Shown in pieces: positions 10,039 through 18,105 of a stretch of 64,000 nt of DNA. The translations under genes were made by a program, and so were the position numbers. The DNA is from Haloactinomyces albus (GTDB lineage: Bacteria; Actinomycetota; Actinomycetes; Mycobacteriales; Pseudonocardiaceae). A model generated the notes under the pieces. It had not been told where the DNA came from, did not search any database, and saw nothing but the letters and a program-made list of their open reading frames with translations. Numbering within the stretch: the first letter of the stretch is position 1; each line of letters starts with the position of its first letter. The DNA lies in contig NZ_JAVDXW010000001.1 in NCBI RefSeq assembly GCF_031458135.1, positions 248,001-312,000 of the forward strand, written 5' to 3'.

Positions 10039-10464
10039 CTATGTCACGACACTCGGCGTGTCGGCGCAGGAATTGCAGTTTCGCGCGAAACTGCACAAAC
10101 ACAGCAGCGCCAGGGCCGTGTCCAGGCAGGGGCGCCGCCGAGTCGCGACGTCGTCCTCATCGTCGGGATCGCTGTGCGGCCAGTCGATGTCCGGATCGCG
10201 CTCGGGCGGGTCGATGCGCGCGGACACTCGCGGGCGGTGCGGCTTGCCGCTGTGGCCGATGACCTGGGTACACGGTGGACACACCGTGCGCCGCCCCTCC
10301 TGCGGTGGGTCCACACCGAGTCTGCGGTGGACCGGGCCGGACAACCGGTGCCCGCAGGCCGCCACCGGTCGCTGCCCCGCCTGTGGAGTCGGTACGGCAT
10401 GCCAGGCCGACTCGTGTATTCCGGCCATCCACACTCCCGTCCAGGACACCGCCAGGGCGTTCAC
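10039..10464 (-). CDS. Small putative zinc-binding protein, paralogue C, with acidic tail
   Basis: The protein is 141 residues and the last gene of a four-gene overlapping run. GTG 10464 overlaps the TGA of the upstream membrane-peptide gene (GTGA). Residues ~20-75 hold WHAVPTPQAGQRPVAACGH ... TVCPPC, the same H-x(n)-CG-x(n)-C-x2-C layout seen in two other proteins of the run. It is followed by a strongly acidic segment (PERDPDIDWPHSDPDDEDD) and a Cys-rich end. A 22-bp perfect palindrome overlaps the 3' end of the gene. No family name is known to me. Zinc binding is inferred from the Cys/His pattern. Confidence 0.6.
   Translation of the reverse strand: MNALAVSWTGVWMAGIHESAWHAVPTPQAGQRPVAACGHRLSGPVHRRLGVDPPQEGRRTVCPPCTQVIGHSGKPHRPRVSARIDPPERDPDIDWPHSDPDDEDDVATRRRPCLDTALALLCLCSFARNCNSCADTPSVVT
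10074..10095. repeat. 22-bp perfect palindrome
   Basis: TGCAGTTTCGCGCGAAACTGCA is its own reverse complement. It overlaps the last codons of the small zinc-protein gene ending at 10039. It could be an operator, a methylation or replication-related site, or a hairpin in the 3' end of the mRNA. It has no T-tract, so a classical terminator is unlikely. Confidence 0.5.
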
Positions 10465-10616
10465 GCTTTTCCCCGACTTCGCGAGGCACGCACACTCCGG
10501 TGCTCTCCCGATTCGCGAGGCTCGTCCGGGCCCAGGTCCTCCTGGCGAGGCCAGGCCAGCACCATCCCGAGTCCGGTCAACACCGCGATGCCGGCCAGGA
10601 AGATCATCATTTCCAT
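10461..10616 (-). CDS. 51-residue single-span membrane peptide
   Basis: This ORF begins ATGGAAATGATG at 10616, overlapping the end of the upstream zinc-protein gene. It ends in TGA overlapping the GTG of the next gene. It encodes one N-terminal hydrophobic helix (MIFLAGIAVLTGLGMVLAW, residues 4-22) followed by a charged, Arg-rich tail. The overlapping starts and stops on both sides are the main support. Its function is unknown. Confidence 0.5.
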   Translation of the reverse strand: MEMMIFLAGIAVLTGLGMVLAWPRQEDLGPDEPRESGEHRSVRASRSRGKA

Positions 10617-10864
10617 GTCGTGCTCCGTTGCTGCTGGTCACGGCCGTGCGGCGGTACATCGCGGCGTGGGGATGGCATGTCGGTGGCCTCGGCCAGGCCC
10701 GCACACACCGCACAGCGGGGATAATCGGTCGGCGTTCGGGACGGATCTGCCGGGATCACGGCCACCCCGCAGGCACCGTTGCCGTGCTTGCTGAACACCA
10801 AATGCGCATCCGGTTCCCGGCGATCACGGGCCGGGAACCACCCGGCCCGGCCGCGTGGGCTCAT
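10607..10864 (-). CDS. Small putative zinc-binding protein, paralogue B
   Basis: The protein is 85 residues. Its ATG at 10864 overlaps the stop of the upstream gene (ATGA), implying translational coupling. The core AHLVFSKHGNGACGV ... YPRCAVC repeats the H-x(n)-CG-x(n)-C-x2-C arrangement of its two neighbours. I recall similar small cysteine proteins near XRE/DUF397 regulator pairs in Pseudonocardiaceae, but have no family name or function for them. Confidence 0.6.
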   Translation of the reverse strand: MSPRGRAGWFPARDRREPDAHLVFSKHGNGACGVAVIPADPSRTPTDYPRCAVCAGLAEATDMPSPRRDVPPHGRDQQQRSTTWK

Positions 10865-11187
10865 CCGGGCAACCCGCCCTCGCCGTGCTCATCCACCAAG
10901 CGCCGTGCGGTCCCGCCCCGCTCGGCGGCGGCCAGCCGTTGCACGCAGGCCAGGCACGGCATCCCACCGGCCGTGTCTTCCATCCGGCCCGGTGCGAACC
11001 GCTGCCCGCAGGCCGAGGCCAGCAGGCCTTGTGCCGTCGGCAGCACCACATGCACGCACCGCTGCGACTCGCCGACCTCACCGGCGCGGTAGCGCACATG
11101 CCGCACCACCGAATCCGGATCGATTCGGTCAGCGGAAATCCACTCCGGGGTACCGGAGCACTCCGAGTCAGGAGATAGCATCAACAT
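10861..11187 (-). CDS. Small putative zinc-binding protein, paralogue A
   Basis: The protein is 108 residues and the first confidently called gene of the minus-strand run. AAAGGCG precedes the ATG at 11187. Residues ~30-90 contain HVRYRAGEVGES, then HVVLPTAQGLLASACGQ ... MPCLAC, giving one CG and one C-x2-C plus conserved His. Its stop overlaps the start of the next gene. It is divergent from the XRE-DUF5753 regulator, suggesting shared control from the 11.2-11.5 kb region. Function unknown. Confidence 0.65.
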   Translation of the reverse strand: MLMLSPDSECSGTPEWISADRIDPDSVVRHVRYRAGEVGESQRCVHVVLPTAQGLLASACGQRFAPGRMEDTAGGMPCLACVQRLAAAERGGTARRLVDEHGEGGLPG

Positions 11188-11218
11188 CGCCTTTCAGTAG
11201 GGAAACCGGTGAAAGGGC

Positions 11219-11260
11219 CCTCCCCGCGTGCGCCGCCAAGCTCAGCGCGGGGAGGTTTTT
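11219..11260 (+). terminator. Hairpin with T-tract
   Basis: There is a 10-bp perfect stem (11219-11228 with 11246-11255, CCTCCCCGCG/CGCGGGGAGG) and a 17-nt loop, followed by TTTTT at 11256-11260. Read on the plus strand it has the form of an intrinsic terminator, yet no plus-strand gene ends here. Read on the minus strand it lies in the 5' leader of the small-gene operon. Confidence 0.4.
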
Positions 11261-11400
11261 ACTTTCGATGGCTCTTCAGTCGCCTGCTCAGCAGGCGTGG
11301 GCGTAGTCGCTCTGATCAAGACCTGCCTTGTCGGTCCACTCGCATCACCCACCTCAGCTACTTCCGTTGATCTGTACCCATAGTCCACTGTAAATTTCAT
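11242..11400 (-). CDS. Possible 52-residue small protein
   Basis: The ORF starts at the ATG at 11400 (MKFTVDYGYRSTEVAEVGDA) and ends inside the hairpin at 11.24 kb, just ahead of the small zinc-protein genes. Base composition is lower in GC than its neighbours and there is no clear Shine-Dalgarno sequence. It could be the leaderless first gene of the operon or a chance ORF in the divergent control region. Confidence 0.3.
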   Translation of the reverse strand: MKFTVDYGYRSTEVAEVGDASGPTRQVLIRATTPTPAEQATEEPSKVKTSPR

Positions 11401-11420
11401 AAACGCAATCCATAGTGGAT
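11378..11420. promoter_or_regulatory. Candidate operator: CCATAGT direct repeat and ATCCA-TAG-TGGAT dyad
   Basis: CCATAGT occurs at 11378-11384 and again at 11410-11416, 32 bp apart (three helical turns). The second copy is embedded in the dyad ATCCATAGTGGAT at 11408-11420. The site lies between the divergent small-gene operon and the XRE-DUF5753 gene, where an autoregulator would bind. Binding is inferred. Confidence 0.4.
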
Positions 11421-11513
11421 CACTCTTTCGGTTACACACTCGATTGGAGCAGTGCCATGGAACTGTCGACAGGTAGTCTTCCCAACAACAACGAGGGTGA
11501 TCAGGAGAAACGC

Positions 11514-12374
11514 ATGACCGAACGCATCAGTCCCACGGTCCGGCTGCGCAAACTGGTGCGCCGCTTGCGTACCTGGCGTGATCGCGCCGGGATGCGTCAG
11601 GATGACGTCGGCACGGTGCTGGGATGGAGCACAGCCAAAGTCAGCAGATACGAGAATGCCGAGCAGATCCCCGGACCTGCGGAGATCATCGCCCTGGCCA
11701 CCATCTACGGTGTGCCCGATCAAGAGCGTGACCAGTACATGGCCCTCGCCGTTCAAGCGCGGCAGAAAGGCTGGTGGCAGCGCTACGGCAGCGAAACCTT
11801 GGCTTCCAACTTCCACGAATACGTGGGATTGGAATCCGAAGCCAGCCACGTCCGCGAATACACCACGGACCTGATCCCGGGATTGCTGCAGACCGAGCGC
11901 TACGCGACCGCGCTGACGCAGGCATGGCTACCGAAGGTGGACAGCTCCGTGGCAGCAGAGCGAGCCAGTCTTCGCGCCCAGCGCCAGCAAGGGCTGCACG
12001 AGAGCGAGCCGCTGCAACTCAGCACCGTCATCGGGGAAGCAGCATTGCGTCAGGAGGTCGGCGGCCCCGAGGTGATGCGCGAGCAGCTTCAACACCTCGC
12101 CGCAATGGCCGAACTCCCACACGTCACCATCCAGGTGCTCCCCTTCTCCGCCGGTGCCGTGCCCGCCCTGGGGGTCCCCTTCATCCTCCTGAGCTTCCCA
12201 GACCCCGAAGACCCGGATGTGCCCTTCGCGGACTACTTGACCGGATGTGTCTACGTGGAAGATGAGGACGAAGTCACGTCGTATAGCCTGAACTACAGTG
12301 CTCTGGAGAACGACAGGGCGCTGGATCCGGCAGCCTCGCTGACACTGATCAGCAAGCTCGCCGAGCAGCTATGA
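11514..12374 (+). CDS. XRE-family regulator with DUF5753 (Scr1-type) domain
   Basis: The protein is 286 residues. An N-terminal helix-turn-helix (about residues 12-65, RDRAGMRQDDVGTVLGWS ... SRYENAEQIPG) is followed by the ~180-residue DUF5753 domain (EYTTDLIPGLLQTERYA, then LPFSAGAVPALGVPFILL). Such proteins pair with DUF397 partners in actinomycetes and influence differentiation and secondary metabolism. Start ATG 11514 is preceded by AGGAGAAACGC. An upstream in-frame ATG at 11415 lies in the operator region and was rejected. It ends 19 bp before the DUF397 gene. Confidence 0.92.
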   Translation: MTERISPTVRLRKLVRRLRTWRDRAGMRQDDVGTVLGWSTAKVSRYENAEQIPGPAEIIALATIYGVPDQERDQYMALAVQARQKGWWQRYGSETLASNFHEYVGLESEASHVREYTTDLIPGLLQTERYATALTQAWLPKVDSSVAAERASLRAQRQQGLHESEPLQLSTVIGEAALRQEVGGPEVMREQLQHLAAMAELPHVTIQVLPFSAGAVPALGVPFILLSFPDPEDPDVPFADYLTGCVYVEDEDEVTSYSLNYSALENDRALDPAASLTLISKLAEQL

Positions 12375-12393
12375 GTACGACGAGGGAGCGATC

Positions 12394-12603
12394 ATGCCCG
12401 CCCCAGACTTCAGCCAGGCTCGCTGGTACAAGAGCAGCCGCAGCAATGGCGGCGGCTCGGCGTGCGTGACCGTGGCGCACGTGCCAGGCGCGACAGGCGT
12501 TGCCGACACCAAGCTCGGGCAGACGAGCCCGGTCCTACCGTTCAGCTCGACTGCCTGGGCCGCGTTTACCGACGCCCTCAAGTCCGGCCGCCTCGACGGC
12601 TGA
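12394..12603 (+). CDS. DUF397 domain protein
   Basis: The protein is 69 residues. The family pattern is clear: WYKSSRSNGGGSACVTVAHV, then VADTKLG and a terminal SSTAWAAFTDALKSGRLDG. DUF397 proteins are the usual partner of XRE-DUF5753 regulators and are often described as antitoxin- or antagonist-like. It is co-directional with and 19 bp after the regulator gene. Confidence 0.93.
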   Translation: MPAPDFSQARWYKSSRSNGGGSACVTVAHVPGATGVADTKLGQTSPVLPFSSTAWAAFTDALKSGRLDG

Positions 12604-12778
12604 CGGTACGTACTGTGAGCCTCGCACGACTTTTCCTCCGGCAGGCGGGGCTCACTGCTACGGCTTCGCTGTTCGTGCGTTGTCGGCGCTGGTTAAGCGC
12701 CTTTTCAACGGAAGTAAGCGTCCGCCTAAACCGAAGCTATTTTGCAGGATGGTGTATTATTCTTCCTGGTCATCAAGT
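12604..12778 (+). promoter_or_regulatory. Probable CRISPR leader
   Basis: This is the 175 bp between the DUF397 stop and the first repeat. It becomes AT-rich toward the array (GGTGTATTATTCTTCCTGG just before repeat 1), as leaders do. Leader-left is supported because the most degenerate repeat is at the right end. The repeat orientation also matches the type I-E convention. The dyad GTGAGCC...GGCTCAC near 12615-12655 may terminate the DUF397 transcript. Confidence 0.5.
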
Positions 12779-15002
12779 GTGCTCCCCGCGCATGCGGGGA
12801 TGATCCCTCGAGCCAGCCATCCGCACGATTCCGCCCCGGGTGCTCCCCGCGCATGCGGGGATGATCCGTCGCATAATCTTTCATCCTCCCATTGCTACGC
12901 GTGCTCCCCGCGCATGCGGGGATGATCCCAGTGGTGTCGGGTCGGTGATGTACGATGTGGTGTGCTCCCCGCGCATGCGGGGATGATCCGCAGAACGACG
13001 GCTCGTCGACCCCGCACGCGATGTGCTCCCCGCGCATGCGGGGATGATCCCACAATGGGTGCTACGGTGTCCGTAGTGAATGCGTGCTCCCCGCGCATGC
13101 GGGGATGATCCCTCCTCGCCTGCTGCGCGCAGGATGGCGACCTCGTGCTCCCCGCGCATGCGGGGATGATCCTCCTGGCGTTCGGTTTCACGTGATTCCG
13201 GAGACGTGCTCCCCGCGCATGCGGGGATGATCCTCGATCAGCCTGGAGGAGCAGGAGCGGGCCGGGGTGCTCCCCGCGCATGCGGGGATGATCCCACAAT
13301 GGGTGCTACGGTGTCCGTAGTGAATGCGTGCTCCCCGCGCATGCGGGGATGATCCCTCCTCGCCTGCTGCGCGCAGGATGGCGACCTCGTGCTCCCCGCG
13401 CATGCGGGGATGATCCTCCTGGCGTTCGGTTTCACGTGATTCCGGAGACGTGCTCCCCGCGCATGCGGGGATGATCCTCGATCAGCCTGGAGGAGCAGGA
13501 GCGGGCCGGGGTGCTCCCCGCGCATGCGGGGATGATCCCGGATGGCTGACGCCGCCGGCAGGCGCGGCATGGTGCTCCCCGCGCATGCGGGGATGATCCC
13601 ACACCTACGTGGAGCGCACACGTGCGCGGAGAGTGCTCCCCGCGCATGCGGGGATGATCCGGCCCTCGGCGAGCGGTTCGGGCGCGGCGAGTCGTGCTCC
13701 CCGCGCATGCGGGGATGATCCCACCCTCGATGCCTTGTCGCGACCGAGGACGGTGTGCTCCCCGCGCATGCGGGGATGATCCCCGGCCTGGCGTGCAGCG
13801 CTGCTTGGAGATGATGTGCTCCCCGCGCATGCGGGGATGATCCCAGCACCTACGCCGTAGCCCGCGCTGAGATCGGGTGCTCCCCGCGCATGCGGGGATG
13901 ATCCGCAAGTATAAGCAAATAGGCAAGCAAGTAGAGGGTGCTCCCCGCGCATGCGGGGATGATCCCCGCCGACGACCACATCTCGGCAGGTGCCGCATGT
14001 GCTCCCCGCGCATGCGGGGATGATCCTCCAGTGTTGGTGCCGTGCCCTGCACGTGATCGGTGCTCCCCGCGCATGCGGGGATGATCCGACGCCCCAGGTC
14101 CGGAAAGCGCCCGGACCTGGGTGCTCCCCGCGCATGCGGGGATGATCCCTCCCGGAGCGCCCGGCACCCGGCTACTACCTCGTGCTCCCCGCGCATGCGG
14201 GGATGATCCGTACTTCACCGCGGAGTCTCCGGACGCGTGTCCGTGCTCCCCGCGCATGCGGGGATGATCCGACCGTCCTGTACTGCGACGCCGAGCACTG
14301 CACGTGCTCCCCGCGCATGCGGGGATGATCCGTTCCTTGGTACGCCGGAGCAGGTCGTTACCGGGTGCTCCCCGCGCATGCGGGGATGATCCTGCAGCTC
14401 AACCGGCTCGCTGCCGAGCGAGTGCGTGCTCCCCGCGCATGCGGGGATGATCCTCCGCTGGAGTCGATCGTGTCGTATTGCGGGATGTGCTCCCCGCGCA
14501 TGCGGGGATGATCCCGAACCCTGGCGGCTCAGGGTCCGGGTGCTTGGGTGCTCCCCGCGCATGCGGGGATGATCCCTCGACGCGATATCGCCCAGTGGTG
14601 GGGATCAGGTGCTCCCCGCGCATGCGGGGATGATCCGTGGGCTTGCATCTGCCTGGTTTTCCCCCTCCCGTGCTCCCCGCGCATGCGGGGATGATCCGCA
14701 TCCGCGCGAGCCTGTTCCTCATTCCATCCGGTGCTCCCCGCGCATGCGGGGATGATCCCGGGTCGGGGTGGTACTCGCCGGATCAGCGTCCGTGCTCCCC
14801 GCGCATGCGGGGATGATCCCGCACCATCACGCCCGGCGATATCGTCGCCCACGTGCTCCCCGCGCATGCGGGGGTGATCCGCACGGCATGCCCCGCGTGG
14901 CGTGGGGCGATGTGTGCTCCCCGCGCATGCGGGGATGATCCCTCGACTGGGCTGGAGTTCTCCAAGATTCCCTGGTGCTCCCCGCACATGCGGGGATAAG
15001 CC
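12779..15002 (+). CRISPR. Type I-E-like CRISPR array, 37 repeats and 36 spacers
   Basis: Repeats are 28 bp, starting GTGCTCCCCGCGC and ending CGGGGATGATCC, with the CCCCGC/GCGGGG hairpin typical of type I-E. Repeats occur at every 61 bp from 12779 to 14975 without exception, so every spacer is 33 nt. The repeat at 14853 has one substitution. The last repeat (14975-15002) has three and marks the leader-distal end. Spacers 5-8 recur exactly as spacers 9-12, leaving 32 distinct spacers. No cas gene is adjacent or present in the window, so Cascade/Cas3/Cas1-2 must be encoded elsewhere if the array is active. ORFs called through the array (repeating MRGEH/SSPHARGA) are artefacts. Confidence 0.98.
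13023..13510 (+). repeat. Perfect 244-bp tandem duplication inside the CRISPR array
   Basis: Bases 13023-13266 (four repeat-spacer units) are identical to 13267-13510. The duplicated spacers begin cacaatgggtgc, ctcctcgcctgc, tcctggcgttcg and tcgatcagcctg. Perfect identity indicates a recent unequal-recombination or replication-slippage event. Confidence 0.97.
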
Positions 15003-15071
15003 GCTGCTTCATCACTCGTCGGGGTGCGAGAGATTCCAGTTTCAAGTAAAACTTCACCGCCGAGACCCAAG

Positions 15072-16184
15072 TCAGCGCACGCGGTACTGCTCCAGGTCGG
15101 CGTCCTTGACGTCCAGCCCGAGGCCGGGACGGGAGCGGTCCGGGCGCAGCAGGCCGTCGGGTTCGGGCTCCAGTATTCCGTCGAAGGCGATCCGCTCGAT
15201 GCGGACGTGATCGTGGAAGTACTCCAGGTGCCGCAGGTGCCACACGGCGGTGCCCACCTGGGCGCTGACCTGCGGTGCACAGTGCAGCGAGAGATCCATG
15301 GTGCGCGCGTCGCACAGTGCGGCCACCCGCAGCAGCCCGCTGATGCCCAGGCACCGGGTAACGTCGGCCTGCAGGCAGTCGACCGCGCCGGCGTTGAGCA
15401 TGTGGTGGAAGTAGGGCAGGTGGTAGCCGTACTCGCCCGCGGCGATGTCCATGCCCGCCGGTCCCCGATCCCGCAGCAGCCGTAGTCCTTCCAGGTCGTC
15501 GGAGCTGACCGGTTCCTCCAGCCAGCTCACACCGAAGTCGGCGAAGACCCGGGCCCATCCCGCGGCGTCCTTGCGGGCGTAGGCACCGTTGGCGTCGACG
15601 AACAGGCTCGGCCCCTCGCCGATGGCGAGCCGGGCAGCGCTCAACCTGCCCCGGTCGGCGCTCGGATCGCGGCCGACCTTCATCTTCACCCGGTAGATGC
15701 CCGCCTCGACCCACCCGGCCAGCTGCCTGCCGAGGGTGTCGTTGTCGTAGGAGGTGAAGCCGCCGCTGCCGTAGATCGGTGTGGCCGCGTGGATGGCCCC
15801 GAGGGCGATCGTCAACGGCAGGTCGAGGAGCCGCGCATGCAGATCCCACAGCGCGATGTCGACGGCCGAGATCGCCTCGGCCACCACTCCGGGCTTGCCG
15901 AGGTTGCGCACGGCGTGCTGCATCGCCTGCCACGATTCCTGCGGAGTCAGCGCGTCCCTGCCGATGACCACAGAGGAGAGTTTGCTGTCGACCACGGTGG
16001 CCGCCGACGGCCCGGCATAGGTGTAACCGACCCCGGTCCGGTCGGCGGCGTGCGCCCGGACCAGCACCAGCGTCGTGGAGTCCCAGGCCAGGGTCCCGTC
16101 GGATTCGGGTGCGTCGGTGGGGATCTCGTAGGCCGAGACGTCGATGCGTTCGATCGGGACCGTCTCCGTCGCTCTGGTCGTCAC
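15072..16184 (-). CDS. Enolase-superfamily (mandelate racemase/muconate lactonizing-like) enzyme
   Basis: The protein is about 371 residues. Superfamily signatures appear in order: KMKVG (KxK base, near 167-169), metal ligands in FVDANGAY (~195), WLEEPV (~222) and AAGEYGYH (~247), then CLQADVTRC and a His in LSLHCAPQ. KxK plus a C-terminal His resembles the mandelate racemase/sugar acid dehydratase side. The substrate cannot be assigned. The GTG at 16184 is chosen, since extending to ATG 16268 would add a non-family N-terminus over the promoter of the divergent gene. It begins 69 bp past the CRISPR array end. Confidence 0.88.
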   Translation of the reverse strand: MTTRATETVPIERIDVSAYEIPTDAPESDGTLAWDSTTLVLVRAHAADRTGVGYTYAGPSAATVVDSKLSSVVIGRDALTPQESWQAMQHAVRNLGKPGVVAEAISAVDIALWDLHARLLDLPLTIALGAIHAATPIYGSGGFTSYDNDTLGRQLAGWVEAGIYRVKMKVGRDPSADRGRLSAARLAIGEGPSLFVDANGAYARKDAAGWARVFADFGVSWLEEPVSSDDLEGLRLLRDRGPAGMDIAAGEYGYHLPYFHHMLNAGAVDCLQADVTRCLGISGLLRVAALCDARTMDLSLHCAPQVSAQVGTAVWHLRHLEYFHDHVRIERIAFDGILEPEPDGLLRPDRSRPGLGLDVKDADLEQYRVR

Positions 16185-16296
16185 GGCCGGGGCATACCAC
16201 AGACGCCGGGAGTGTATGCCTGCTGTTCGTTTCGCAGGCGTCGGCCACGGGTAGTACCGGATCAACACCCGTCAGTTACTTCCGGGAGGCCCGCTC

Positions 16297-18105
16297 ATGC
16301 CGCAGACCGCCGACTTCATCCTCGACCGCCTCCGCCAATGGAACATCCACCGCATCTTCGGCTACCCCGGCGACGGGATCAATTCCCTGCTGGGGGCACT
16401 CGACCGAGCCGACGGCGACCCGGAGCTGATCCAGCCGCGCCACGAGGAGATGGGCGCGTTCATGGCCACCGCGCACGCCAAGTTCACCGGGGAGATCGGC
16501 TGCTGCCTGGCCACCTCCGGCGGCGGCACGATCCACCTGCTCAACGGGCTCTACGACGCCAAGCTGGATCACCAGCCCGTCGTGGCCATCGTCGGCCAGC
16601 AGAAGCGGATCGCCCTGGGCAGCGCCTACCAGCAGGAGATCGACCCCAACACGCTGTACAAGGACGTCTCCGAATTCGTGCAGACCTGCATGCATCCCGC
16701 GCAGGCCCGCCAGTTGATCGATCGCGCGTGCAAGGTCGCGTTGACCAACCGTACCGTCGCGACGATCATCGTTCCGGAAGACGTCGCGATGGAGGAAGCG
16801 CAGCCGTCGCCACCGCGCGAGCACGGCGCCGTCTACACCACCGCGGGCCGCACCGAGTCGCGGACCATTCCCGAGCAGAGTGAGCTGCGCAAGGCCGCCG
16901 AAGTCCTCAACGAGGGGGAGAAGGTGGGCATCCTGGTCGGGCAGGGTGCTGCCAAGGCGGCCGACGAGGTCGTCGAGGTCGCCGAGCTGCTCGGAGCGGG
17001 CGTGGCCAAGACCTCCCTCGGCCGGGAGGTGCTCCCGGACGATCTGCCCTACGTCACCGGGCCGATCGGGTTGCTCGGCTCGACGGCGAGTCACGAGATG
17101 GTGATGAACGCCGACACGCTGCTGTTCATCGGAACCAGCTTCCCGTACGCGGAGTGGTTGCCGCCCGAAGGGCAGTGCAAGGGCGTGGAGATCGACATCG
17201 ACGGGCGGATGATCGGTGTTCGCTACCCGATGGACGCACAGCTCGTGGGCGATTCCCGGGACACCCTGCAGGAACTGATCCCGATGCTGCAGCGCAAACA
17301 GGACCGGTCCTGGCGGGAGAAGATCGAATCCGAGGTCGACGAATGGTGGCGGGTGCTCGACGATCGCGCCCATGACGAGGCCGATCCGCTCAACCCCGAG
17401 CTGGTGGTCCACGAGCTGTCCAAGCGGCTTCCGGACGACTGCGTCATCACCACCGATGCCGGATCGGTCGCCAACTGGTGGTCGCGACACCTCAAACTGC
17501 GCAAGGGGATGTCGGCGTCCCTGGCCGGGAACCTCGCCACGATGGGGCCGGGCACTCCGTATGCCATCAGCGCCAAGTTCGCCTTCCCGGACCGCCCCGC
17601 CATCGCGCTGGTCGGCGACGGCGTGTTCCAGATGAACGGGATGCTCGAATTGATCACCGTCAAGGGTTATCTGGACCGGATGAGTCGTTCCCCGTTGATT
17701 TTCTGCGTGTTCAACAACCGGGACCTCAACCAGGTCACCTGGGAGCAGCGGGCGATGGGCGGGGAACGCAAGTTCCCGGGCTCGCAGAACATTCCCGACG
17801 TGCCCTACGCCGAGTGGGCGAGACTTCTGGGATTCACCGGGATCCGGTGCGACAGCCCGGACGATCTCGGAGCGGCGTGGGACGAGGCACTGGCCGCGAA
17901 CGGCCCCGTCGTGTTCGAGGTCGTCGTCGACAGCGAGATCCCGCCGATCCCGCCGCACATCAAGAAGATGCAGGCCCAGAAAGTGGCCAAGGCACTGCGC
18001 GAGGGCGACCCGCAGACGTGGGGCATCGTCGCCAAGGGCGCCAAGCAGAAGGCGCACGAGTTCACCGAGTCGGTCAAGGAAGCAATGCCGGGACGGGAGC
18101 GCTGA
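16297..18105 (+). CDS. TPP-dependent enzyme of the pyruvate oxidase/acetolactate synthase family
   Basis: The protein is 602 residues with three domains. The N-terminal Pyr domain has the catalytic Glu in RHEEMGAF (E50) and FGYPGDGINS. The central FAD/nucleotide-like domain contains GILVGQGA and LGREVLPDD. The C-terminal TPP domain has GDGVFQMNG (~440) through FNNRDL (~472), the GDG-x(n)-NN cofactor motif. A C-terminal extension rich in Lys/Ala/Glu (KAKQ..., last ~40 residues) resembles the membrane-contact tail of pyruvate oxidases. Start ATG 16297 follows GGAGGCCCGCTC. Its TGA overlaps the ATG of the downstream dehydrogenase (TGATG). It probably converts pyruvate or a related 2-oxoacid. Confidence 0.88.
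   Translation: MPQTADFILDRLRQWNIHRIFGYPGDGINSLLGALDRADGDPELIQPRHEEMGAFMATAHAKFTGEIGCCLATSGGGTIHLLNGLYDAKLDHQPVVAIVGQQKRIALGSAYQQEIDPNTLYKDVSEFVQTCMHPAQARQLIDRACKVALTNRTVATIIVPEDVAMEEAQPSPPREHGAVYTTAGRTESRTIPEQSELRKAAEVLNEGEKVGILVGQGAAKAADEVVEVAELLGAGVAKTSLGREVLPDDLPYVTGPIGLLGSTASHEMVMNADTLLFIGTSFPYAEWLPPEGQCKGVEIDIDGRMIGVRYPMDAQLVGDSRDTLQELIPMLQRKQDRSWREKIESEVDEWWRVLDDRAHDEADPLNPELVVHELSKRLPDDCVITTDAGSVANWWSRHLKLRKGMSASLAGNLATMGPGTPYAISAKFAFPDRPAIALVGDGVFQMNGMLELITVKGYLDRMSRSPLIFCVFNNRDLNQVTWEQRAMGGERKFPGSQNIPDVPYAEWARLLGFTGIRCDSPDDLGAAWDEALAANGPVVFEVVVDSEIPPIPPHIKKMQAQKVAKALREGDPQTWGIVAKGAKQKAHEFTESVKEAMPGRER

Noticed and set aside
12726-14987. Series of overlapping ORFs with repeated MRGEH and SSPHARGA
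   Set aside because: They are translations of the CRISPR repeats. The 61-bp period and spacer structure explain them.
14827-16248. 473-codon minus-strand ORF over the enolase-like gene and array end
   Set aside because: It runs through CRISPR repeats and is frame-shifted relative to the clear enolase-superfamily protein.
17478-18104. Upstream extension of the FAD/Fe-S dehydrogenase ORF to 1269 codons
   Set aside because: This part overlaps the TPP enzyme gene in another frame. The TGATG junction at 18103-18107 gives the true start.
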